From Bin87 sp965220505 (lineage in GTDB: Bacteria > Chloroflexota > Dehalococcoidia > Lucifugimonadales > UBA3495): DNA of 64,000 nucleotides. The stretch spans positions 372,001-436,000 of the forward strand of contig CBDCQE010000003.1 in assembly GCA_965220505.1 (NCBI GenBank), given 5' to 3'. Both the position numbers and the translations under genes were made by a program. The notes below the pieces were generated by a model. It had not been told where the DNA came from. It was given only the letters and a program-made list of their open reading frames with translations, and did not search any database. This document shows, piece by piece, positions 57,525 through 64,000 of this stretch (positions are counted from its first letter, which is position 1; every line of letters starts with the position of its first letter).

Positions 57525-58310
57525 ATGCAGGAAAACCGAGTAAGACGCGCGCTGCGCGAAAACCGCCTCGCCCTGGGCACCTACGTAACCTTCGCCGATC
57601 CGCAGGTGATCGAGATCATCGGCCTGGCCGGCTTCGACGCGGCGTTCATCGACATGGAGCACACCACCTTCGACCTCGGTTTGATCAACCAGATGATCAT
57701 GGCCGCAGACCTGGCCGGCGTGACCTCCATGATCCGCATTCCCGGCAACGATGAGAACCTCATCCTGCGCCTGCTGGACGCCGGGGCGCAGGGCATCATC
57801 ATCCCCCACATCGACGGCCTCGAGGGCGCCAAGCGCGCCGTGGACGCCGTGCGATACGCCCCCATGGGTCATCGCGGTGGCGCCGGTGGCACCCGCGCCG
57901 CGCGATTCGGCACCGTGAGCTGGGACGAGCACACCCGCACGTCCAACGAGAACATCATCCTGTCCGTCATGACTGAGGATGAACGGGGCATCAGCGAAAT
58001 CGGCCAGATCGCCGCGCTTCCCGGCATCGACCTCGTGTCCATCGGCCCCACCGACTTCTCCGAGTATATGGGCATTCGCGACCCGCAGAGCCCGGTGATA
58101 CGCGCCCGCCTGGAGGAACTGGCCGCCGAGGTCAAGGCCGCCGGGGGCGCCAAGCTGTCCATGCCCATGAACCATCCCGCGTTTCCCCTGACCGCGTCGG
58201 AGTTGCAGGCCATGGGCGTGGGCTACACCCACGTCGCTCCGCCGCCCACGGCGGTTCTGCTCCGCTCCCTGCAGCAGCGGATCAGCGACATTCGCGCCGA
58301 GTTGGGTTAG
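57525..58310 (+). CDS. HpcH/HpaI-family aldolase/citrate lyase
   Basis: A 261-residue TIM-barrel class II aldolase. GTYVTFADPQVIEIIGLAGFDAAFIDMEHT (split GTYVTFADPQVIEI and GFDAAFIDMEHT) near 18-48, LRLLDAGAQGIIIPHIDG near 85-102 and RYAPMGHRGG near 118 (substrate loop). The acid pair Glu/Asp for Mg is in MEHT and near SVMTEDERG. It cleaves 2-keto-3-deoxy or 2,4-dihydroxy acids to pyruvate and an aldehyde. ATG 57525 has GAGGAG upstream. Probably expressed with the TA pair upstream by chance of proximity. Confidence 0.9.
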   Translation: MQENRVRRALRENRLALGTYVTFADPQVIEIIGLAGFDAAFIDMEHTTFDLGLINQMIMAADLAGVTSMIRIPGNDENLILRLLDAGAQGIIIPHIDGLEGAKRAVDAVRYAPMGHRGGAGGTRAARFGTVSWDEHTRTSNENIILSVMTEDERGISEIGQIAALPGIDLVSIGPTDFSEYMGIRDPQSPVIRARLEELAAEVKAAGGAKLSMPMNHPAFPLTASELQAMGVGYTHVAPPPTAVLLRSLQQRISDIRAELG

Positions 58311-58321
58311 CACGATCGCCG

Positions 58322-58993
58322 GTGGCGTATCGCAGTTGGAGACCCGCCCTCGCGTCGATAACGCGGGGGTTGATGGGCGCTGCGCTGGCCGTTGCTGTTG
58401 TGGCGTGCGCCGCAGACCCGGCACCAAACGCCACGCCGGCACCAGCCGCCCTATCGGCAACCCCTACCGCGACGGCACCGGCGCCACCCGTAATGACTCT
58501 GCTCCCTACCCCTGCGCCGACACCAACGCCAACACCGGCACCGACAATCGTTCCCACGGATACCCCCGTTCCCACAGCAACCCCATTGCCCGATGCGCCT
58601 CTGGTGATCATCGGGGAGGCCGTGTACATGGTGGACCTGGCGGTTTCTGCGGAGGAACGAGTTCAGGGCCTGTCCGGTCGCCAATCCCTCGACACGGACC
58701 GAGCCATGCTATTCGTTTACGAAGCGGATGGACCGCGTACTTTTTGGATGCCTGACATGCATTTCCCGCTGGACATGGTGTGGATCCGGTCAGACTGTGT
58801 CGTCGATGGCGTAACCGCGGACGTGCCCAATCCGCCTCCGGACACTCCGCGCGACCAACTGCCGCGCTACCCGTCCACCGGCCCGGTTCGCTTCATCCTG
58901 GAAATCAACGCCGGCCAGGCCGAGGCTCGTGGAATCGGTCCGGGCTCGCCCGTGCAGTTCGCCGGCCAGATTGCCGGCCGCTGGGGCTGCTGA
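58322..58993 (+). CDS. DUF192-domain lipoprotein
   Basis: A 223-residue exported protein. The signal peptide (about 1-28) ends in AVVACAA, a lipobox. A Pro/Thr/Ala-rich spacer follows (about 35-90, TPAPTPTPTPAPT), then the DUF192 domain (about 95-223): LAVSAEERVQGLSGRQSLD, MLFVYEADGPRTFWMPDMHF, PLDMVWI and RFILEINAGQAEARGI. DUF192 has a beta-sandwich fold and unknown role. GTG start at 58322. Placed after the aldolase by 11 bases. Confidence 0.88.
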   Translation: MAYRSWRPALASITRGLMGAALAVAVVACAADPAPNATPAPAALSATPTATAPAPPVMTLLPTPAPTPTPTPAPTIVPTDTPVPTATPLPDAPLVIIGEAVYMVDLAVSAEERVQGLSGRQSLDTDRAMLFVYEADGPRTFWMPDMHFPLDMVWIRSDCVVDGVTADVPNPPPDTPRDQLPRYPSTGPVRFILEINAGQAEARGIGPGSPVQFAGQIAGRWGC

Positions 58994-59031
58994 CCACTCG
59001 CTCTAAATCTCGACCAAAGGAACTCGACACA

Positions 59032-60012
59032 ATGCAGATACTAGTCTCCGGCTCTCTCGCCATAGACCGCATCATGACCTTCAACGGACGCTTTGGCGAC
59101 CATATCGTCCCCGAGCGGGTCCACCAGATCAACCTCAGCTTCACTGTGGACGGCTTCAACGCCTACTTCGGCGGCACCGCCGGCAACATTGCCTACTCCC
59201 TGGCCATGCTCGGTCAGGAACCCCGAATCGTCGCTGCCATCGGTTCCGATTACCGCGATTACTTCACCTGGATGGCCGACAACGGCATCTCAACCGACGA
59301 CATCCGCATCGTGGACGAAGAGGCCACCGCCTCCGCTTTCATCGTCACCGACCTCGCGGACAACCAGATTACCGGGTTCAACCCGGGCGCGATGAAGCAC
59401 GCCACCGGTTTCGATTTCGGCGCTGTGGATCCGGCCGACGCCATCAACATCGTCGGGCCCGGAAATCTGACGGACATGGCGAACTTCACCGCCGACGCCT
59501 ACCGCGCCGGCATCTATACGATTTTCGATCCCGGCCAATCACTGCCCGCGTGGGATGCCGACGGGCTCGCCGCGTGTATCGCCAACTCGCACCTGCTGAT
59601 CGCCAACGACTACGAAATGGCCCTCATTTCGGAAAAGACCGGGCGCGACGATGCCGGATTGCTGGAACTTACCGGTGTCCTCGTCACCACGCTGGGCGAG
59701 CAGGGAGTTCGCGTCACCATTCCCGAAGGTCAGGCGATTGTTCCGCCCGTCCGCACCGACAACCTGGTGGATCCCACCGGCGCCGGCGACGCCTTCCGTG
59801 GCGGGTTGATCCTGGGCCTGATCCACCCGGTGGTCGCCGCCCATGCCAATGCCGGCGGCAGCTTCGGGTCCATCACGCTGCGTCAACTGGAGCGCGCCGC
59901 CCAGATCGGCGCCGCCTGCGCCCACTTCACCATCCAGCAGCCCGGCACCCAGGAGTACCGCTACACCAGGGAACAGCTGGACGCCGTGCTGGAGCGAGCC
60001 TACGGAAGCTAG
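59032..60012 (+). CDS. PfkB-family carbohydrate/nucleoside kinase
   Basis: A 326-residue ribokinase-fold enzyme. Start LVSGSLAIDRIMTF, glycine pair GGTAGNIAYSLAMLG near 44-58 and the second signature DPTGAGDAFRGGLILGLIH near 245-263 with the catalytic Asp (GAGD). The pattern and length resemble adenosine kinase or sugar kinases of the FrcK/ADK group. Substrate not clear. AAAGGA ribosome site; 38 bases after the DUF192 lipoprotein. Confidence 0.9.
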   Translation: MQILVSGSLAIDRIMTFNGRFGDHIVPERVHQINLSFTVDGFNAYFGGTAGNIAYSLAMLGQEPRIVAAIGSDYRDYFTWMADNGISTDDIRIVDEEATASAFIVTDLADNQITGFNPGAMKHATGFDFGAVDPADAINIVGPGNLTDMANFTADAYRAGIYTIFDPGQSLPAWDADGLAACIANSHLLIANDYEMALISEKTGRDDAGLLELTGVLVTTLGEQGVRVTIPEGQAIVPPVRTDNLVDPTGAGDAFRGGLILGLIHPVVAAHANAGGSFGSITLRQLERAAQIGAACAHFTIQQPGTQEYRYTREQLDAVLERAYGS

Positions 60013-60054
60013 ACCGCCGAGGCCAGTCGCGCCACCGATGTCGGGCTCGTTGCT

Positions 60055-60822
60055 CTATACGATGTAACGCCCGCCCACGACGTTCATGCGGTCGCCGGTG
60101 ATGTAGGACGACTCGTCGCTGGCGTAGAACAGGCAGGCGTTGGCAATGTCCTGCACCGTGCCCTGACGGCCCAATGGGATATCTTTCAGGTGCTGGTCGG
60201 AACCGCGGGCCACGTCCTGGAATTCCGGATACCACTCCGGATGGGCTCGCGTGGTGTCCGTGGAACCCGGGTTCACCAGGTTGGCGCGCACCCCGTACTG
60301 GGCGCACTCGGCGGCAACGGCACGGATCAGTCCCAGCAAGCCGGTTTTGGCGGTGGTCACAATAGCAGTGTCGGGGCGTCCCGTGATGGCCGACTGCCCG
60401 CCCAGCCCGATGATACTGCCGGACCGCTGCTCGATCATTCCCGGCAGCACGGAGTGGATGAGATAGAAAGCGGAGTGGAGGTTGGTCGCCATGACGCTTT
60501 GCCACTCCTCCACCGTCACTTCCAGGATGGGTTTGTGCGGGCGCACCGCCACGTTGCTCACCAGCACGTCCACCGTGCCCAGGGCGTCGATGCCCTCCGC
60601 GACCATGTCGGCCACGCGGTCGGGGTCCGCCACGTCGCCGATGACCGTGTGGGTCTGTACGCCCAGCTCTCGGCATTCGGCGGCTACCGCCTCAAGTTCT
60701 TCGGCTGACTGCCGGGTGTTCAGGATCAGGTTGGCGCCCTCGCGGGCGAAGGTGCGCGCGATTTCGGCGCCAATGTTGCGGCTGGCGCCGGTGATCAGAG
60801 CGGTTTTGTTTTCCAAACGCAT
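60055..60822 (-). CDS. Short-chain dehydrogenase/reductase
   Basis: A 255-residue classical SDR. TGASRNIGAEIAR near 11-23 (TGxxxNIG variant), VSNVAV near 88, Ser in GLGGQSAITGRP near 138, and the Tyr-x-x-x-Lys position reads VTTAKTGLLGL, where Thr or Ala replaces Tyr, so the usual catalytic Tyr is not visible. ATG 60822 (MRLENK) has GAGG 6 bases upstream. Because of the missing Tyr it may use a modified mechanism or not be an oxidoreductase at all. Confidence 0.85.
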   Translation of the reverse strand: MRLENKTALITGASRNIGAEIARTFAREGANLILNTRQSAEELEAVAAECRELGVQTHTVIGDVADPDRVADMVAEGIDALGTVDVLVSNVAVRPHKPILEVTVEEWQSVMATNLHSAFYLIHSVLPGMIEQRSGSIIGLGGQSAITGRPDTAIVTTAKTGLLGLIRAVAAECAQYGVRANLVNPGSTDTTRAHPEWYPEFQDVARGSDQHLKDIPLGRQGTVQDIANACLFYASDESSYITGDRMNVVGGRYIV

Positions 60823-60851
60823 TGTCATCCTCGGTGTGCCCATTCAGCATA

Positions 60852-61052
60852 TTATCTTCGCCGTGACATCCATCTAACCAGCGATATGAGGGCGCCGGAT
60901 ATAGTGATGAGTGCCGCCATTACATACAGAACATTAAGAGGGTCCATATCAAGACGAGCGAAAATTACTACCATAGCCGCCAGCCCCAGGGCCGTTGCAA
61001 CCAAACCGAGGGTCACTAATATCGCTTTGGCGGCTAATGAGAAGAGGCCCAT
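60852..61052 (-). CDS. Small two-helix membrane protein
   Basis: A 66-residue protein with two hydrophobic segments (LVTLGLVATALGLAAMVVIF near 13-32; VLYVMAALITISGALISLV near 41-59), ending RWMSRRR. Its start overlaps the upstream stop by one base (TGATG at 61052). No family recognised. Confidence 0.6.
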   Translation of the reverse strand: MGLFSLAAKAILVTLGLVATALGLAAMVVIFARLDMDPLNVLYVMAALITISGALISLVRWMSRRR

Positions 61053-61249
61053 CAGTTAGGCCGGAAATCGGTAGTCAAGACCAACACTATACCCGACACG
61101 GCGCCGACTATTCCGGCGAACGCCGCTACCGAACCTCCGATGACTATGGTGACCGGTTCCCAATCGGGCATTACAAATTCGCCCGTCAGTACCACCAGCA
61201 TGCCGATGAAGAACACAACCATCGACAAGATGAAAATCCTATCCCACAT
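61052..61249 (-). CDS. Small two-helix membrane protein
   Basis: A 65-residue protein with hydrophobic segments IFILSMVVFFIGMLVVLTG and VTIVIGGSVAAFAGIVGAVSG. GGAGG-like ribosome site (GCAGGAGGCTCGCT) upstream of ATG 61249. Stop overlaps the next start. Possibly a two-subunit membrane complex; role unknown. Confidence 0.6.
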   Translation of the reverse strand: MWDRIFILSMVVFFIGMLVVLTGEFVMPDWEPVTIVIGGSVAAFAGIVGAVSGIVLVLTTDFRPN

Positions 61250-61303
61250 AGCGAGCCTCCTGCGCTATATCAAAACAGGATAAGGCCGGGTAGTGAGGCT
61301 GTC

Positions 61304-61337
61304 AAAAAAACGCCCCGGGAGCGGATGCTGCCCGGGG
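61304..61337 (-). terminator. Terminator of the dipeptide ABC-transporter operon
   Basis: CCCCGGG (61313-61319) pairs with CCCGGGG (61331-61337). On the minus strand the stem is followed by CGTTTTTTT (61312-61304). It lies 26 bases beyond the ATPase stop codon. Confidence 0.85.
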
Positions 61338-61362
61338 TATTATCAGCGCCTTTGTGGATGGG

Positions 61363-62403
61363 TCAGTAAGGCCCGTACCCCGGCACGTTGATGCAGGCCG
61401 CGATGTGGTCGGGCATCACCTCCCTGGCCTCGGGGTTCACCCGCGTACAGTCGTCCGTAGCGATGGGACAGCGCGGGTGGAACACGCAGCCGCTGGGCGG
61501 GTTCAGCGGGCTGGGAACCTCGCCGGAAAGGATGATCCGTTCCCGCTGGGCGTCCAGCACCGGGTCGGGGATCGGCACCGCAGACAGCAGCGCGCGGGTG
61601 TAAGGATGCTGCGGGTTCTCGTAGATGGCGTTGCGGTCGGCGATCTCCACGATCTTGCCCAGGTACATCACCGCGACCCGGTCGCTGATGTGACGCACCA
61701 CCGACAGGTCGTGGGCGATGAACAGGTAGGTGAGATCGTACCGTTCCTGCAGGTCCTCGAGCAGGTTGATGATCTGCGCCTGGATGGACACGTCCAACGC
61801 CGAAACCGGCTCGTCACAAACGATGAAGTCGGGGTCAACGCTGAGGGCGCGGGCGACCCCGATGCGCTGGCGCTGTCCGCCGCTGAACTCGTGGGGGAAC
61901 CGGTCCGCCATATAAGGATTCAAGCCAACGTTGTTGAGCAGTTCGGCCACCCGCTCGCGGTACTCCCGCTTGTTGTTCACCAGCCCGTGCACCGCCAGGG
62001 GTTCGCCGATGATGTTGCCGGCGGTCATTCGCGGGTTCAACGAGCTGTAGGGGTCCTGGAAGATGATCTGCATTTGGCGGCGCATCGACCGCATCTGGCC
62101 GGTTTTGGCCTGGGCGATGTCAACGCCGTTGAACCAGATCTGGCCGTCGGTGGGCCGGTAGAGACGCAGGATGCAGCGGCCGGTGGTGGTCTTGCCGCAG
62201 CCGGACTCGCCGACCATCCCCAGGGTCTCGCCGCGACGCACGGTGAAATCCACGCCGTCGATGGCTTTGATGTAGGCAACCGCCCGTTGAAACAGGATGC
62301 CCGACGTTACCGGAAAGTGCATCTTGAGGCCGCGGACGTCCAGCAGCAGGTTGTCCGCCGCCGGAGTGGTGGCAGCCGTTTGGGGCATTTCAGCAGTTGT
62401 CAT
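61363..62403 (-). CDS. Dipeptide/oligopeptide ABC transporter ATP-binding protein (DppF/OppF type)
   Basis: A 346-residue ATPase. Walker A GESGCGKTTTGR near 59-70, Q-loop, ABC signature FSGGQRQRIGVARAL near 164-178, Walker B FIVCDEPVSALD near 184-195, and the oligopeptide-family C-terminal domain with CVFHPRCPIATDDC (cysteines) near 308-321. Partner of the upstream OppD-like gene at 62471; together they power uptake of peptides. Permease and binding-protein genes are not in the window. GGGAG before ATG. Confidence 0.93.
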   Translation of the reverse strand: MTTAEMPQTAATTPAADNLLLDVRGLKMHFPVTSGILFQRAVAYIKAIDGVDFTVRRGETLGMVGESGCGKTTTGRCILRLYRPTDGQIWFNGVDIAQAKTGQMRSMRRQMQIIFQDPYSSLNPRMTAGNIIGEPLAVHGLVNNKREYRERVAELLNNVGLNPYMADRFPHEFSGGQRQRIGVARALSVDPDFIVCDEPVSALDVSIQAQIINLLEDLQERYDLTYLFIAHDLSVVRHISDRVAVMYLGKIVEIADRNAIYENPQHPYTRALLSAVPIPDPVLDAQRERIILSGEVPSPLNPPSGCVFHPRCPIATDDCTRVNPEAREVMPDHIAACINVPGYGPY

Positions 62404-62470
62404 GGTGAAACTCCCTTGTCAGGACCGACTTTTACCATCGATACCGAATGACGATGTTTGGATTGAGGTT

Positions 62471-63514
62471 CTAGCCGGTTCCCATGGCGTAGCTCAACGC
62501 CTGCACGCCGAGGATTTCCGAACGCCAGCAGGCGGACACGTGGGGCTCCTCTGACGAATTGCTCTCCACCGGCATCAGCGGCGGCGCTTCCGTGACGCAC
62601 TTGTCAATGGCGAAACGGCAGCGGGCGCGGAAGGAGCACCCCTGGGGCAGGTTGACCAAGTCCGGCGGTTGACCTTCGATGGGCACCAGTTTGGCCGCCT
62701 GACCCTCGTCGTCCATCAGTCGCTGGTCCAGCCGCGGAACCGAGTCCAGCAGCCCGACGGTGTAGGGATGGCGGGGGTTGGTGTAGATCTCGAAGGCCGA
62801 ACCGCGTTCGATGATCTTGCCGGCGTACATCACGTTCACCCGGTCAGCGTAGCGAGCCACGACGCCCAGGTTGTGCGTGATGATGATGAGAGCGACGCCG
62901 AGGTCCTGGGTGAGAGACTTCATCAACTCCAGGATCTGGGCCTGAATGGTCACGTCCAGGGCGGTGGTCGGCTCGTCGGCGATGATCAGCTGCGGGTTGC
63001 AGCTCAGCGCCATGGCGATCATGACGCGCTGGCGCATGCCTCCGCTGAATTGGTGCGGATACTGGCGGATCCGACGCTCCGGGTCGGGAATGCCCACCCT
63101 GGCGAGCAGGTCGACCGCGTCCTTGCGGGCTTCATCGCGGCTCTTGCCCATGTGCAACTGGATGGTCTCGGTCAGTTGCCGGTCCAGGGTCAGCACCGGG
63201 TTGAGCGAGGTCATGGGCTCCTGGAACACCATGGCCATCTTCGCCCCGCGTATGCGGCGCATATCGTCCATGTCGATCTGGAGGATGTCCTCGCCGTCGA
63301 ACATGACCTCGCCGCCCACGGTTTTGCCGGGCGGGTCGGGGATCAGGCGCATGAGGGACAGGGCGCTGACGCTCTTACCACATCCGCTTTCGCCGACCAG
63401 CCCGAGCGTTTCGCCGGGCATCACCTCGTAGGACACATCATCAACTGCCTTGACCACGCCTTCGTAGGTGAAAAAGTACGTTTGCAGATTCTTGACTTCC
63501 AACAGCGGGTCCAC
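62471..63514 (-). CDS. Dipeptide/oligopeptide ABC transporter ATP-binding protein (DppD/OppD type)
   Basis: A 347-residue ATPase. Walker A GESGCGKSVSAL near 42-53, signature FSGGMRQRVMIAMAL near 157-171, Walker B LIIADEPTTALD near 177-188, and the C-terminal NLPQGCSFRARCRFAIDKC near 286-304 with the family cysteines. GTG 63514 has AGGAGGAGG 7 bases upstream and gives the family N-terminus DPLLEVKNLQTYFF; the frame to 63610 is rejected. Cotranscribed with the DppF-type gene 67 bases downstream. Confidence 0.93.
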   Translation of the reverse strand: MDPLLEVKNLQTYFFTYEGVVKAVDDVSYEVMPGETLGLVGESGCGKSVSALSLMRLIPDPPGKTVGGEVMFDGEDILQIDMDDMRRIRGAKMAMVFQEPMTSLNPVLTLDRQLTETIQLHMGKSRDEARKDAVDLLARVGIPDPERRIRQYPHQFSGGMRQRVMIAMALSCNPQLIIADEPTTALDVTIQAQILELMKSLTQDLGVALIIITHNLGVVARYADRVNVMYAGKIIERGSAFEIYTNPRHPYTVGLLDSVPRLDQRLMDDEGQAAKLVPIEGQPPDLVNLPQGCSFRARCRFAIDKCVTEAPPLMPVESNSSEEPHVSACWRSEILGVQALSYAMGTG

Positions 63515-63736
63515 TGCAAACCTCCTCCTGGGTGAGTGCTTTACGCACTGGCCAATCTGTGGGGTATCTCGGTATGGACCGTGGATACCTTGCCGGCTCG
63601 CCGGACACACTATGTTCCCGCGATTTTAAGTTGGGTCACGTTACCATAGGCTGCATACCGCTGCAAGCAGAATACGAGGCGACAGGCTGCCCGCAACTGC
63701 CGCAAGAGTTCCGCGCCGTCGCTCCGATTGGGCGCG
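63515..63736. other. Gap upstream of the ABC-transporter genes
   Basis: These 222 bases hold the ribosome site of the DppD-type gene and no gene or clear terminator; the strand and spacing leave room for a promoter (no strong boxes seen). Confidence 0.4.
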
Positions 63737-64000
63737 TCAGTACACGACTTGCTGCGCCACGAGTTCGTCGATTCGCGTCTCGTCCATACCCAGCAGTTCC
63801 TGCAACACGTACATGTTGTGCTGGCCCAGCAACGGAGCCGGCGCGCCCACCGAGCCGGGGGTGTCGCTGAACCGCCAGGGAACCCCGTAGACCATCTCGG
63901 CGCCGACGTGGGGGTGGTCGATTTCCACGTAAGTCTCCCGGGCGTTCAGGTGAGGGTCGGCGAACTGATCGGCGATGTTCATCACCGGCATGGCCGCCAC
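63737..64000 (-). CDS. CaiB/BaiF CoA-transferase family protein, C-terminal part (partial)
   Basis: The frame continues beyond the right edge; 87 residues are visible. MPVMNIADQFADPHLNARET and VPWRFSDTPGSVGAPAPLLGQHN then LLGMDETRIDEL are the usual C-terminal elements of class III CoA-transferases (small lid domain and tail). These enzymes move CoA between acids such as carnitine, bile acids or oxalate. Stop at 63737-63739. Confidence 0.88.
   Translation of the reverse strand: MAAMPVMNIADQFADPHLNARETYVEIDHPHVGAEMVYGVPWRFSDTPGSVGAPAPLLGQHNMYVLQELLGMDETRIDELVAQQVVY

Noticed and set aside
1..64000. tRNA, rRNA or CRISPR array
   Set aside because: No T-loop/anticodon arrangement, rRNA segment or regularly spaced identical repeats were found. 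The dispersed 25-bp repeats are not regularly spaced.

Overview
The window is GC-rich, gene-dense bacterial DNA. The gene mix suggests a Chloroflexota lineage of the Dehalococcoidia/SAR202 type. It holds three luciferase-like (LLM) flavin oxidoreductases beside an F420 gamma-glutamyl ligase, several short-chain dehydrogenases, a CaiB/BaiF CoA-transferase, a stand-alone thiolase-family protein, a DUF362 protein, a DUF5679-like protein and an HspR-type heat-shock regulator. This assignment rests on gene content; no rRNA or tRNA gene was recognised.

Layout. 1-5.6 kb: end of a disulfide oxidoreductase, a small DUF5679-like protein that lost its cysteines, and a heat-shock locus with hsp20 divergent from dnaJ(cbpA)-hspR-clp. 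5.7-9.8 kb: an ImmA/DUF4411 toxin-antitoxin pair, cofE and bluB. 9.9-16.6 kb: amidase, prs (PRPP synthase), rel ((p)ppGpp synthetase/hydrolase) and an SLC13-type transporter. 16.6-18.0 kb: a membrane-anchored nuclease and a rhodanese whose catalytic cysteine codon is TGA, followed by a short hairpin, making it a candidate selenoprotein. 18.1-26.6 kb: VapBC, acs, HicAB, a lone restriction-like nuclease, another VapBC, type II glutamine synthetase, a tandem universal stress protein and a third PIN/antitoxin pair. 27-31.8 kb: a 1584-residue exported GLUG/leucine-rich-repeat protein. 32-41 kb: a second tandem Usp, an LLM oxidoreductase, a coiled-coil nuclease-like protein, an amidohydrolase/AhpD-like/NTF2-like operon, a thiolase-like protein, YchF and a GNAT acetyltransferase.

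41.3-48.1 kb: two related ATPase + HNH nuclease modules resembling Septu (PtuA/PtuB) face each other and enclose a VOC gene and larE-larC (nickel-pincer cofactor genes). The two ATPases are almost the same over their C-terminal halves and different in their middle regions. 48-64 kb: DUF362, two LLM oxidoreductases, SDRs, a lipoprotein with a polytopic cysteine-cluster membrane protein, an FKBP-type isomerase, a DUF4258/DUF2283-like pair, an HpcH/HpaI aldolase, a DUF192 lipoprotein, a PfkB kinase, two small membrane proteins, dipeptide ABC-transporter ATPases and the end of a CaiB/BaiF gene.

Small repeats are frequent: REP-like palindromes (one read in-frame inside larC, one forming the tail of the DnaJ-like protein), a 25-bp CATCGATG/ACAGGAT repeat in at least seven copies with two inverted pairs, and a roughly 123-bp MITE-like hairpin. 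Together with about six toxin-antitoxin pairs and the twin ATPase-HNH modules, this describes a genome with a large accessory and defence load inserted among ordinary metabolic genes.
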